DNA of 64,000 nucleotides from Rhizobium sp. Leaf306 (GTDB taxonomy: Bacteria; Pseudomonadota; Alphaproteobacteria; Rhizobiales; Rhizobiaceae). Below are positions 46,419 to 54,645 of the stretch, piece by piece. The notes beneath the pieces were generated by a model. The model was not told where the DNA came from. It saw nothing but the letters and a program-made list of their open reading frames with translations, and did not search any database. Both the position numbers and the translations under genes were made by a program. The DNA is taken from positions 112,379-176,378 of the forward strand of contig NZ_LMNX01000003.1 of the NCBI RefSeq assembly GCF_001423425.1. The letters are read 5' to 3'. The first letter of the stretch is position 1, and every line of letters starts with the position of its first letter.

Positions 46419-48181
46419 GCGGCCACTCCCTTGCGCAGCTTGTCGGTTGCTTCGTGGTCGATCTCGCCATCTGCGCCGAGCACCACGCCGTAGAGGGCTT
46501 CCGCCTGGCTGGTGCTGACGAAGCCGAGGCGCACGTCATGCAGAACCTTATCCGGATCGCGCCCGTGGGGATCGCCCCAGCCGCCGCCCCCAGGTGTTTC
46601 CAACCGGATCCGCTTGCCGGGCTTCAGCCTCAGATCGGTGATCTTCGACGCCATCGGCGGAACCGCTTCGCCGCCATCTTCCGTCTGCCACGAGAACCTG
46701 TTCAATGCCGCAGACTCTCCGCCGACGACGCCGAACGGCGCGCGTCTGCCGCGTTCGCCGAGCAGCGCCACATCGGCGCCGGTGAGCAGCTCCAGCTCAT
46801 AGACGGAACCGACGCCGCCGCGATGGGTTCCGGCACCGGCCGAATCCGGCCGCAGCGCCCATTGCGTGAACATGACGGGATAGGCGGCTTCCAGGATCTC
46901 GACCGGTGGAATGGTCGCCGTCGAAATCGGGTTGTTGGCATGGTTCAAGCCGTCGGACATCGGATTGCCGCCGAGACCGCCACCGAAGAACGAGAACATC
47001 ACCCATCGCTTGTGGTCCGCCCTGTAGCCGGCGAGCGACAATGCGTTGATCGTGCCGAACGGAGCCGCAGTCGCACGCGCCGGATCAGCCTGGGCGATGG
47101 CGCCGAGAACGACGCCGATCAGCCGCAGGATGGTTTCCGTATAGCCGGCAACCGGCTTTGGAGCATTTGCGCCGAGCAGCGAATTGTCGACGATATTGAA
47201 CGAGATCGGGCGAAGGCAACCGGCATTCGCCGGCACTTCGGTGAAGATATGCTTCAGCGCCACGTAGCAGGCGGCAATCGTCGTCGAGCGCGAGATATTG
47301 ATCGGACCCTGGGCCGACTGGGTGGAGCGCGAAAAATCGAGCGCCATCGTGTCGCCGGAAATCGTCAGGTCGAGCGCCACCGTCAGCATCTCGTCGGTGA
47401 TGCCGTCATTGTCGAGCACGTCTTCGAACGAATAGTTACCGTCGGGGATCGAAGCGATCGCCGAGCGCATCAGCGCTTCGGCGCGGTTCGAGAAAGCCTC
47501 GAACGCCGCATCGACTGTCGCTGGACCATATTCACCGAGAAGAGCGCCAAGCCGTTTCTCGCCGAGATCGAGCGCATTGAGCTGACCGTTGAGATCGCCC
47601 CAGTTCGACATCGGAACGCGGGAATTGGCGGACAGGATTTCGATGATATCGTTGTTCATCGTGCCCGCGGAGATCAGCTTGACGACCGGGATCCGCACGC
47701 CTTCCTGGAAGCTTTCGACCGCCTTCGGATTGTAGCTGCCGGCGACATTGCCGCCGATGTCGAGCCAGTGACCGACCGAGGCCATCCAGCAGAACAGCTT
47801 TCCATCGCGGAAGATCGGCCGCACCAGCCGGAAGTCGTTGAGATGCGTCCCGCCTTCGTAAGGGTCGTTGAAGATGAACGTATCGTTCTCCTGCAAGCCC
47901 CCTTCCCGCTCGACCTTGGAGATGACGGCGCGCACGGCAAATGCCATGGCTCCGACGAAGATGGGCAGGCCGGATGTGCCCTGCACAAGCGTGTCGCCGG
48001 TCGTGGCGTGATAGATGCCGTGGCAGGCATCCTTGGCTTCGGCGATTGTCGGGTTGAACGCCGAGCGATAGAGCGTCGCATCCATCTCGTCCGCGATCTG
48101 TTCCAGCCGTCCCTTCAGCACCGCCAAAGTTACGGGATCAAGCGTCACTGCATCACGTGTGACGGTAGCTTGCGAACTCAT
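46415..48181 (-). CDS. hyuB: Hydantoinase/oxoprolinase subunit B
   Basis: A 588-residue partner of HyuA. Typical features: LDPVTLAVLKGRLEQIADEMD at the start, DACHGIYHATTGDTLVQG, NDPYEGGTHLNDFRLVRP and the C-terminal GGGWGDPHGRDPDKVLHDVRLG. Both subunits together catalyse ATP-dependent hydrolysis or carboxylation. It overlaps the lyase gene before it and hyuA after it by four bases each. Confidence 0.88.
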   Translation of the reverse strand: MSSQATVTRDAVTLDPVTLAVLKGRLEQIADEMDATLYRSAFNPTIAEAKDACHGIYHATTGDTLVQGTSGLPIFVGAMAFAVRAVISKVEREGGLQENDTFIFNDPYEGGTHLNDFRLVRPIFRDGKLFCWMASVGHWLDIGGNVAGSYNPKAVESFQEGVRIPVVKLISAGTMNNDIIEILSANSRVPMSNWGDLNGQLNALDLGEKRLGALLGEYGPATVDAAFEAFSNRAEALMRSAIASIPDGNYSFEDVLDNDGITDEMLTVALDLTISGDTMALDFSRSTQSAQGPINISRSTTIAACYVALKHIFTEVPANAGCLRPISFNIVDNSLLGANAPKPVAGYTETILRLIGVVLGAIAQADPARATAAPFGTINALSLAGYRADHKRWVMFSFFGGGLGGNPMSDGLNHANNPISTATIPPVEILEAAYPVMFTQWALRPDSAGAGTHRGGVGSVYELELLTGADVALLGERGRRAPFGVVGGESAALNRFSWQTEDGGEAVPPMASKITDLRLKPGKRIRLETPGGGGWGDPHGRDPDKVLHDVRLGFVSTSQAEALYGVVLGADGEIDHEATDKLRKGVAA

Positions 48182-49071
48182 CTCGCGTCCTCTTCTCGTG
48201 TGTCCTGGCGATCGGCATCTTCATAGCTTTTGCCGAGCGCGAGCATGTCGGGCGTGCCGATCAGCGCATTGAGCCCGTTGAAATCAAACATCCGGTCCGC
48301 GAAAGGCGCGTTGGATCCGGCAGCGGCCAGCGAGGCGTAATAATCGACCGCCGTCTTCGCCATTGCCCGGACGATTCCGCCCGGGAAGATGACGATCTGG
48401 AAGCCGAGCTCCGACAATTCAGCCGCGTTGTGGATCGGGGTGGTGCCGCCCTCGACCATGTTGGCAACCAGTGGCCTTACGCCCTTCAGCGCGCCGGCGA
48501 TATCGCCCAGCTGCTCGCCACTTTTCGGCGCCTCGACGAACAGGATGTCGGCACCGGCTTGCGCATAAAGATGCGCGCGTTCCAGTGCCCGATCGATCCC
48601 TTCCATCTGCAGCGCATCGGTGCGCGCGATGATCAGCGTCTGCTCGCTTGCCCTTGCGTCGACGGCTGCCTTGATCTTTCCGACCATCTCTGCGGTGGAG
48701 ACGACCGACTTGTCGTTCAGGTGACCGCAGCGCTTGGGCGTCGTCTGGTCTTCAAGCTGGATGCCCTGGGCGCCCATCTTTTCAAACAGCCGGACGGTGC
48801 GCTGGACGTTGAGCGCATTGCCGTAGCCCGTGTCGGCATCGACGATGACAGGCACGGTCATCCGGTCGCAGATCATCGCGATCCGGTCGGCCACTTCCGC
48901 CATCGACACGAGGCCGATATCGGGTCGCCCAAGATGGGTGTAGGCGATGGCCGCGCCGCTCAAATACACTGCGCGAAAGCCGGCGCCTGCTGCAATCGAC
49001 GCCGTGAGGGCGTCAAACACTCCAGGCGCGACAATCGGAATGCCGCTCTTCAAATCCTGGCTGAGACTCAT
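48178..49071 (-). CDS. Isocitrate lyase/PEP mutase family carbon-carbon lyase
   Basis: A 297-residue TIM-barrel enzyme. VDADTGYGN (78-85) holds the metal ligand, LEDQTTPKRCGH ends in KRCGH (113-117), whose Cys is the catalytic acid of true lyases (methylisocitrate lyase, 2,3-dimethylmalate lyase). PEP mutase and hydrolase relatives lack this Cys. It should split a 2-hydroxy-dicarboxylate to pyruvate or glyoxylate and another acid. ATG 49071 follows AAGGAAA; it is 49 bases after livF in the same operon. Confidence 0.85.
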   Translation of the reverse strand: MSLSQDLKSGIPIVAPGVFDALTASIAAGAGFRAVYLSGAAIAYTHLGRPDIGLVSMAEVADRIAMICDRMTVPVIVDADTGYGNALNVQRTVRLFEKMGAQGIQLEDQTTPKRCGHLNDKSVVSTAEMVGKIKAAVDARASEQTLIIARTDALQMEGIDRALERAHLYAQAGADILFVEAPKSGEQLGDIAGALKGVRPLVANMVEGGTTPIHNAAELSELGFQIVIFPGGIVRAMAKTAVDYYASLAAAGSNAPFADRMFDFNGLNALIGTPDMLALGKSYEDADRQDTREEDAR

Positions 49072-49120
49072 GGTATGTTTCCTTGTTCTTGCCGGCCTCT
49101 CTGGGCCGTGTTCTTGTCGC

Positions 49121-49822
49121 TCAAAGGCCGAGATAAGCCCGTTTCAATTCAGGATTGCCGCGAAGTTCGGCGGCATCGCCTGATAGTGCGACCGAACCGT
49201 TCTCCAGGATAAAGGCCCGGCTCGCGAGGTCCAGCGACTGCATGACGTTCTGCTCCACCAGCATGATCGGCAGGCCATCGTCGCTCAGGCGGCGGATGAG
49301 CGAGAACATCTCCTCGACCAGAAGCGGCGACAGGCCGAGCGAAGGCTCGTCGAGGATCAGCAGCTTCGGCTCGCTCATCAGGCCGCGGCCGATCGCCAGC
49401 ATCTGCTGCTCACCGCCTGAAAGCGTGCCCGCGTACTGCCGGGTCCGTTCCTCCAGCCGCGGAAAGATCGAGAACACCTTTTCGATATTGCCGGCCCGGA
49501 CCCGCTTCGGCCGGCAATAGCCACCGAGTTCGAGATTTTCCAGAATGGTGAGGTTGGGGAAGATCTTGCGACCTTCCGGCACGTGGATGAGGCCGGATGC
49601 GACGATATCGCGAGCGCTGGTGCCCAGTATCTCACGGCCGTCGAAACGCACCGAGCCGCTGCGGGCGGGCTGCACTCCTGACAGCACCTTGTTGAGCGTG
49701 GTCTTGCCGACGCCGTTCGAGCCGAGCACGGCGACCACCTCGCCCTTGCCGACGGAAAGGCTGAGGCCGCGAAGGACTTCGGTTCCGCCATAGCCGGCGC
49801 GCAGGTCTGCGATCTCAAGCAT
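49121..49822 (-). CDS. livF: Branched-chain amino-acid-type ABC ATPase (LivF)
   Basis: A 233-residue ATPase: Walker A GSNGVGKTT, signature TLSGGEQQMLAIGRGL, Walker B LLILDEPSLGLSP, and the switch region MLVEQNV. LivF has no C-terminal extension, as seen here. It overlaps livG by eight bases. Pairs with LivG to drive import by LivH-LivM. Confidence 0.9.
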   Translation of the reverse strand: MLEIADLRAGYGGTEVLRGLSLSVGKGEVVAVLGSNGVGKTTLNKVLSGVQPARSGSVRFDGREILGTSARDIVASGLIHVPEGRKIFPNLTILENLELGGYCRPKRVRAGNIEKVFSIFPRLEERTRQYAGTLSGGEQQMLAIGRGLMSEPKLLILDEPSLGLSPLLVEEMFSLIRRLSDDGLPIMLVEQNVMQSLDLASRAFILENGSVALSGDAAELRGNPELKRAYLGL

Positions 49823-50576
49823 GGGCTGCCCCTTCCGCCTTGATGCGCGCTGCAGCGCCGTGGCCGAGATAGGCCTCGATGACAGCCGTATCGGTACACA
49901 CCAAACGCGGCTCGCCGCTTGCAATCATCTTACCCTGCGAGAGCACGTAGACGGTGTCGCAGAGGTTCATCACCGCCTGCATGATGTGTTCGATCATCAG
50001 GATCGTGACACCCTCCTCGCGGATCTGCCGGATGATCGGCAAAACATCGCGGATTTCGGATGGATTGAGACCCGCCAGCACCTCGTCAAGCAGCAACAGC
50101 TTCGGCTTCGTCGCCAGCGCCCTTGCCAGTTCGAGCCGCTTGCGGCCGGCAATCGTGAGGCCCGAGGCAAGCTTGTCGAGTTCGTGGCCAAGACCGACTT
50201 TCTCAGCCGTCAGGGTCGCAAGACGCCTCGCCTCGGCCGGATCCTTGGTGTGCAGGAAGGCACCGACGGCGATGTTGTCGCGAACGTCGAGACCCGCAAA
50301 AGGCTGGACGATCTGGAACGTCCGCGCCAGTCCGCGACGCGCCCTCAGGTGCGGTTTCTCGCCGGTAATGTCCTCATTCTGAAACGTGACGGTTCCCGCA
50401 TTGGGGCTGAGGAAGCCGGCGATCATTGCAAACAGCGTCGTCTTGCCGGCCCCGTTTGGACCGATCAGCCCGGTGATCGAACCCTCCGCCACGTCGATCG
50501 TTGCATCGTCGACGGCGAGAAGCCCGGAAAATCGCTTGGTGAGATTGTGCGCTTTCAACATGGTCATGCCCCTCAC
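49815..50576 (-). CDS. livG: Branched-chain amino-acid-type ABC ATPase (LivG)
   Basis: A 253-residue ATPase with Walker A GPNGAGKTT, a Q-loop at RTFQIVQPF, and Walker B LLLLDEVLAGLNPSE. The signature reads LTIAGRKRLELARAL, a common LivG form. ATG 50576 overlaps the livM stop; ATG 50567 is an alternative. The substrate of this system is likely the compound broken down by the downstream enzymes rather than an amino acid. Confidence 0.88.
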   Translation of the reverse strand: MRGMTMLKAHNLTKRFSGLLAVDDATIDVAEGSITGLIGPNGAGKTTLFAMIAGFLSPNAGTVTFQNEDITGEKPHLRARRGLARTFQIVQPFAGLDVRDNIAVGAFLHTKDPAEARRLATLTAEKVGLGHELDKLASGLTIAGRKRLELARALATKPKLLLLDEVLAGLNPSEIRDVLPIIRQIREEGVTILMIEHIMQAVMNLCDTVYVLSQGKMIASGEPRLVCTDTAVIEAYLGHGAAARIKAEGAAHA

Positions 50577-51547
50577 ATCGCCTTGCCGCGGCTCTTGCGC
50601 CGATACCAGAGATCCGCCACGAACCCTCTGATCCCGTTCGGTGCAAAAGCGACGCAGAGAATGAGAATGATGCCGAAGACGACGAGATCGACGCCGGCGA
50701 TGCCGCCCGAAAACGACTTGGTGATTTCGCCGAGACCCAAAAGCAGGACCGAGCCGATCAGCGGCCCGAGCATCGTGCCTGCGCCGCCGACGATCGCGGC
50801 AAACAGCGCCTCGATCGAAATCCAGGAGCCGTAGGCGACATTGGCATCGATGAAGAGGAAGTTCTGCACGTAGAGACAGCCGGCAAGCGCAGTGATTGCG
50901 GCAGACAGCGTGATCGCCTGCATCTTGATCTTGAAGATATCAACGCCGAGCGCCTGTGCCGCCTGATCGTTTTCACGAAGCGCGATGAGATAGGCTCCAA
51001 AGGCGGATCGTTCCAGCCAACGGGTCAGAAGCAGGCCGCCTGCCACGAAGCCGATGAGGATCAGCAGGAACCAGCGGCGGTCGGAGAATTGCAGATAGGC
51101 AAAGCCGTTGTTGATCGAGACCATCATGCCGGCAGCGCCGCCGGTGAAATCCCAGCTATTGGCAAGGATGCGCAGCACTTCCGCAAATGCCAGCGTGATC
51201 AGCGCGAAATACGATCCTTTCAGGCCTGCCCGAAAACTCAGAAAGCCGATCATGGCGCCAACGGCCGCACCGAGGATGACGCCGCAGACAAGGCCGACCC
51301 AGGCATTGATGCCGAAGCTGGTCTGCAGGATCGTTGTCGTATAGGCGCCGGTACCGAAAAAGGCCGCGTGTCCGAAGGAGGAGAGCCCGCCATAGCCGCC
51401 GAGAACATTCCAACCCTGCGCTGTGAGTGCGATGATCATCATGAAGATCAGAAGGTTGAGAATATTGCCCGGCAGCCCGGCAATGGCTGCGATGCCGACC
51501 ACGCCGAGAAAGGCAAGGGCCGCGATGAATTCGAAGTTCTTCTTCAT
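50573..51547 (-). CDS. livM: Branched-chain amino-acid-type ABC permease (LivM)
   Basis: A 324-residue permease with about nine hydrophobic segments. Typical LivM stretches are GLSSFGHAAFFGTGAY and LRENDQAAQALGVDIFKIKMQA. It overlaps livH and livG by four bases each. Forms the channel with LivH. Confidence 0.88.
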   Translation of the reverse strand: MKKNFEFIAALAFLGVVGIAAIAGLPGNILNLLIFMMIIALTAQGWNVLGGYGGLSSFGHAAFFGTGAYTTTILQTSFGINAWVGLVCGVILGAAVGAMIGFLSFRAGLKGSYFALITLAFAEVLRILANSWDFTGGAAGMMVSINNGFAYLQFSDRRWFLLILIGFVAGGLLLTRWLERSAFGAYLIALRENDQAAQALGVDIFKIKMQAITLSAAITALAGCLYVQNFLFIDANVAYGSWISIEALFAAIVGGAGTMLGPLIGSVLLLGLGEITKSFSGGIAGVDLVVFGIILILCVAFAPNGIRGFVADLWYRRKSRGKAM

Positions 51548-52416
51548 GCGCGTGCTCCAAACAGGCCGGTGGGCTTCACCAGAAGCACGAGAATGAAAAT
51601 GAGGAAGATACCGATCTGGCCGAGGCTATCGCCGAGGAAAAGGCTGGAAATGGCTTCCACGACGCCGATCAGCAGGCCGCCGATCAGGGCGCCGGGGATC
51701 GAGCCCATGCCGCCGAGAACGACAATGGTGAAAGCGACGAGAACAAAGGCCGCCCCTGTGGTGGGGCTGACATAGAACGAAGGCATCAGCAGGCCGCCAG
51801 CAATCGCCAGGCAGGCGGTGCCGATTGCAAACGTCATGGCGTAGACATGCGCGACATTGATCCCGACAAGGCTGGCCCCGAGTTTTTCCTTGGCAACGGC
51901 GCGGATCGCCTTGCCGATATCGGTGCGGTTGAGGATCGCCCACAGAAGGACGGCGGTCACGACCGAGACTCCGAGCCCGATCACCCTCGGCAGCGAGAGA
52001 AGGAGCGGACCGAGCGGCACGATCTCGAACGCGTAATCTGTCGCAATCGTGCGGGTGTCGGAATTGAACCCGGCGAGAAGCAGGTTCTGGATGACGATCG
52101 AAAGACCAAGGGTGGCAAGCAATATGCCGTTGTCGGAGCCGCGGCTGGCCGGACCGATGATGAAACGCTGCAGACAATAGCCGATCGCGAACATTAACGG
52201 CGTGACGACGAGGATGGCCACGTAGGGATCAAGGCCGAACCTGTCAGAGGCCAGCCAGACGAGATACATCGCGACCGTCAGCAAGGCGCCGTGGGCGAAA
52301 TTGACGATGTGCAGCACGCCATAGATGAGGGTGAGCCCGAGGGCGATCAGCGCATAGACGGCACCGAGCATCAGGCCGTTCATCAACGCTTCGAAAATGA
52401 TTGTCGGCGAATACAT
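51544..52416 (-). CDS. livH: Branched-chain amino-acid-type ABC permease (LivH)
   Basis: A 290-residue permease with about eight membrane segments, beginning ALMNGLMLGAVYALIALGLTLIYGVLHIVNFAHGALL, the LivH N-terminal pattern in part. Later it has KAIRAVAKEKLGASLVGINV, the loop facing the ATPase. ATG 52416 follows AAGGAAA. Starts 82 bases after the binding-protein gene. Confidence 0.88.
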   Translation of the reverse strand: MYSPTIIFEALMNGLMLGAVYALIALGLTLIYGVLHIVNFAHGALLTVAMYLVWLASDRFGLDPYVAILVVTPLMFAIGYCLQRFIIGPASRGSDNGILLATLGLSIVIQNLLLAGFNSDTRTIATDYAFEIVPLGPLLLSLPRVIGLGVSVVTAVLLWAILNRTDIGKAIRAVAKEKLGASLVGINVAHVYAMTFAIGTACLAIAGGLLMPSFYVSPTTGAAFVLVAFTIVVLGGMGSIPGALIGGLLIGVVEAISSLFLGDSLGQIGIFLIFILVLLVKPTGLFGARA

Positions 52417-52498
52417 GATTTTCCTTCGAAGAAGGGCTTGCCGGAATGGCCCGGGACAAAAACGCCGCCCCGGGCCTGCCGCACTCGCTGGGTATGGA

Positions 52499-53725
52499 TT
52501 AGCCGTTGGCCGGGAACTTGGGCTTGGCCTGGGCGAACTGCTCCGGATAGATGACCTTGATCTGGCCACCCTGAACCTGGGTATTGAGCGGAAGCGCGTT
52601 GACGTTCTGGCCGGTCGCATCGAACTTCGACTTGCCGTAGGGCATCACGCCGCTGTCGAACTCGTTCTTCTGCAAGGCTTCGATGATCGCGCCGCTTTCG
52701 GCACTCTTTGCAAATTCCAGCGCCTGCGCTGCGACCTTGACAACCGAATAGTTGATCGGCGCGTTGTAGGCGTAGAACTTGCCGGCGGCCTGAACGGCCT
52801 GCATCAGCTTGTCGTTGGTGGGGTTCTTGGGATCGCCCCAGTGGTTGACGTCCATCACGCCTTCTGCCGCTTCCGGGAATTCCTTGACGAACCGGTAGCT
52901 GGAGGCCGCACCGCCGAAGAGAGCATAGATACCGCCCTTCGGCTTGACCCGCTGCTGTTGCAGTGTGCGGGCGAACAGCACGAATTCGTTGAAGTAATGC
53001 GAGGGAATGATCAGGTCGGGCTGCAGCGAACGCAGGCGGAGAACAACATTCGACATGTCGCGCGCCGGTGTCGGGTGCGAGATCGCCTCGACCACTTCGA
53101 AGCCGAGGGCAGGCAGGCGAGCCTGCATCAGCTTGGCGAGACCCGAGCCGAGAAGACCGTCTTCATGGACGATCGCCACAGTCTTTGCGGCCTTGCCGGA
53201 AGCGTCGTTGATGGTCACGAGGTTCTTCAGCGCGACGTCGGCCGCCATCGAGAAGCTCGGGTTGAAACGGAAGACGTTTTTGAGGTTGCGGGTCATCAGC
53301 GCGTCGGAGACGGCGCAGTCGATGATGAAGGGAAGCTCGTAGCGGGCCGCGGCCTGGGTCGCGGTCATGGAAATGCCGCTGGCAAAACCACCGACGACGA
53401 TCGCAGCGCCATCCGCCTTCAGCTGTTCGGTCGCCTGGGCGCCGGCTTCGGCATTCGAACGGCTGTCGCCGATCAGAAGTTCGAGCTTGGCGCCGCCGAG
53501 CGACTTGATGCCGCCGGCATCGTTGATTTCCTTGATCGCATATTCCGCGCCGATCCGTGCCAGATCGCCGTCTCCGGCAAAGCCACCGGTCATCGGCTGC
53601 AGCAGACCGATCTTGACCGTCGGTGCCTGTGCCCGGCTGAGACCGGGTGCCGCAAGGACCATCGCCGAGACACCGCCAACTTTCAGCACCGTGCGCCGGG
53701 AGACCGAGTTCGTGAGCTTCTTCAT
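52499..53725 (-). CDS. Liv-type substrate-binding protein with a Tat signal
   Basis: A 408-residue periplasmic protein. The N-terminus SVSRRTVLKVGGVSAM is a twin-arginine signal ending near LSRAQA, so it is likely exported folded. The mature part is a LivJ/LivK-type (Peripla_BP_6) fold: VKIGLLQPMTGGFAGDGD, GGFASGISMTATQAAARYELP and AIVHEDGLLGSGLAK. It is made directly after the GntR gene (ATGA overlap) and feeds LivHMGF. Confidence 0.88.
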   Translation of the reverse strand: MKKLTNSVSRRTVLKVGGVSAMVLAAPGLSRAQAPTVKIGLLQPMTGGFAGDGDLARIGAEYAIKEINDAGGIKSLGGAKLELLIGDSRSNAEAGAQATEQLKADGAAIVVGGFASGISMTATQAAARYELPFIIDCAVSDALMTRNLKNVFRFNPSFSMAADVALKNLVTINDASGKAAKTVAIVHEDGLLGSGLAKLMQARLPALGFEVVEAISHPTPARDMSNVVLRLRSLQPDLIIPSHYFNEFVLFARTLQQQRVKPKGGIYALFGGAASSYRFVKEFPEAAEGVMDVNHWGDPKNPTNDKLMQAVQAAGKFYAYNAPINYSVVKVAAQALEFAKSAESGAIIEALQKNEFDSGVMPYGKSKFDATGQNVNALPLNTQVQGGQIKVIYPEQFAQAKPKFPANG

Positions 53726-54543
53726 TCCTTCACCACCCTCTTAGGATTGCGGGGGCCGGATGCCCGCTCGTTACGGTAGACCTCGGACGTAGGGCTCCAG
53801 TGCCGGCTCCCTTCAGTGCCCTTGCGTACGAGGTTCATTTGCAGGCTGTATCTATCGGGACGGTAGAGCGCTTGGAGATACTCCATGCCGCGCCCTCCCT
53901 TGCCGTAGACGACGCGGGTCAGCGCGATGAGGGGCGAGCCCACACCGATACCCAGCGCCTCGGCCACTTCCGGATTGGCAAGAACCGCACCCACTTCCTG
54001 CCACGCCGTTTCAGCACGCAGGCCGGCTCTCTCCATCAGCTCAAGGAGAGCCATATGGGCAAGGTCTTCACGCGAATATTCTCGACCGACACGTTCGGGC
54101 ACGTAGGCTGTCAGGTACGAGAAGGGAAGGTCGTCGAAGGAGCGCACGCGCACCGACTTCTGAACCCGCTCGTCGTCTTCGAGATGCAAGGCCTCGGCAA
54201 CCTTCTCGGGCGCCTCGATATAGTCAAAAGAGATCAGCTTGACCGCCGTTGTCCGCCCCATTTCAATGAGGTGCGCAAAGGCATTCGACAGGTCGGCCGT
54301 GGCCATCTGGGCAAAGTTGGAGCCCCGCACATAGGTGCCGGATCCGACCCGCTTGTCGACGAGGTCTTCCGCGGAAAGCAGATCGAGCGCGAGCCGGACC
54401 GTGACCCGCGAAACCCCGTATTGTTCAGCCAACGCAAGCTCGCTCGGCAGGCGCATGCCGGCCTTCAGCTCGCCCGAAACGATCTTGTCCCGCAGCAGAA
54501 GATAGACCTTCTGAGTCTTCAAGGGTTCGGTCGCCGGCCTCAA
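53722..54543 (-). CDS. GntR-family regulator with UTRA domain
   Basis: A 273-residue regulator. Residues 10-75 are a GntR winged helix-turn-helix (MRLPSELALAEQYGVSRVTVRLALDLL); residues 95-245 are a UTRA ligand domain of the HutC subfamily. It is the first gene of the eleven-gene leftward operon and is divergent from the flavoprotein gene, with an ATACA-N5-TGTAT inverted repeat in between. It probably controls the whole catabolic cluster in response to its substrate. Confidence 0.88.
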   Translation of the reverse strand: MRPATEPLKTQKVYLLLRDKIVSGELKAGMRLPSELALAEQYGVSRVTVRLALDLLSAEDLVDKRVGSGTYVRGSNFAQMATADLSNAFAHLIEMGRTTAVKLISFDYIEAPEKVAEALHLEDDERVQKSVRVRSFDDLPFSYLTAYVPERVGREYSREDLAHMALLELMERAGLRAETAWQEVGAVLANPEVAEALGIGVGSPLIALTRVVYGKGGRGMEYLQALYRPDRYSLQMNLVRKGTEGSRHWSPTSEVYRNERASGPRNPKRVVKE

Positions 54544-54570
54544 CGTGAGCTCCCAATCTATCTTATTTTT

Positions 54571-54587
54571 AATACAGGTTTTGTATA
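54571..54587. promoter_or_regulatory. Putative GntR operator 1
   Basis: AATACAGGTTTTGTATA holds the inverted repeat ATACA-GGTTT-TGTAT, between the divergent GntR gene (start 54543) and the flavoprotein gene (start 54646). The 13-base stretch AATACAGGTTTTG recurs with one change at 58477-58489, ahead of leuC, which supports a shared regulator. Confidence 0.55.
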
Positions 54588-54645
54588 AAACGGCTGACAG
54601 ATCTCGTCAATGCCCATATAACACTCAGCAGACGTATTTGCCTAT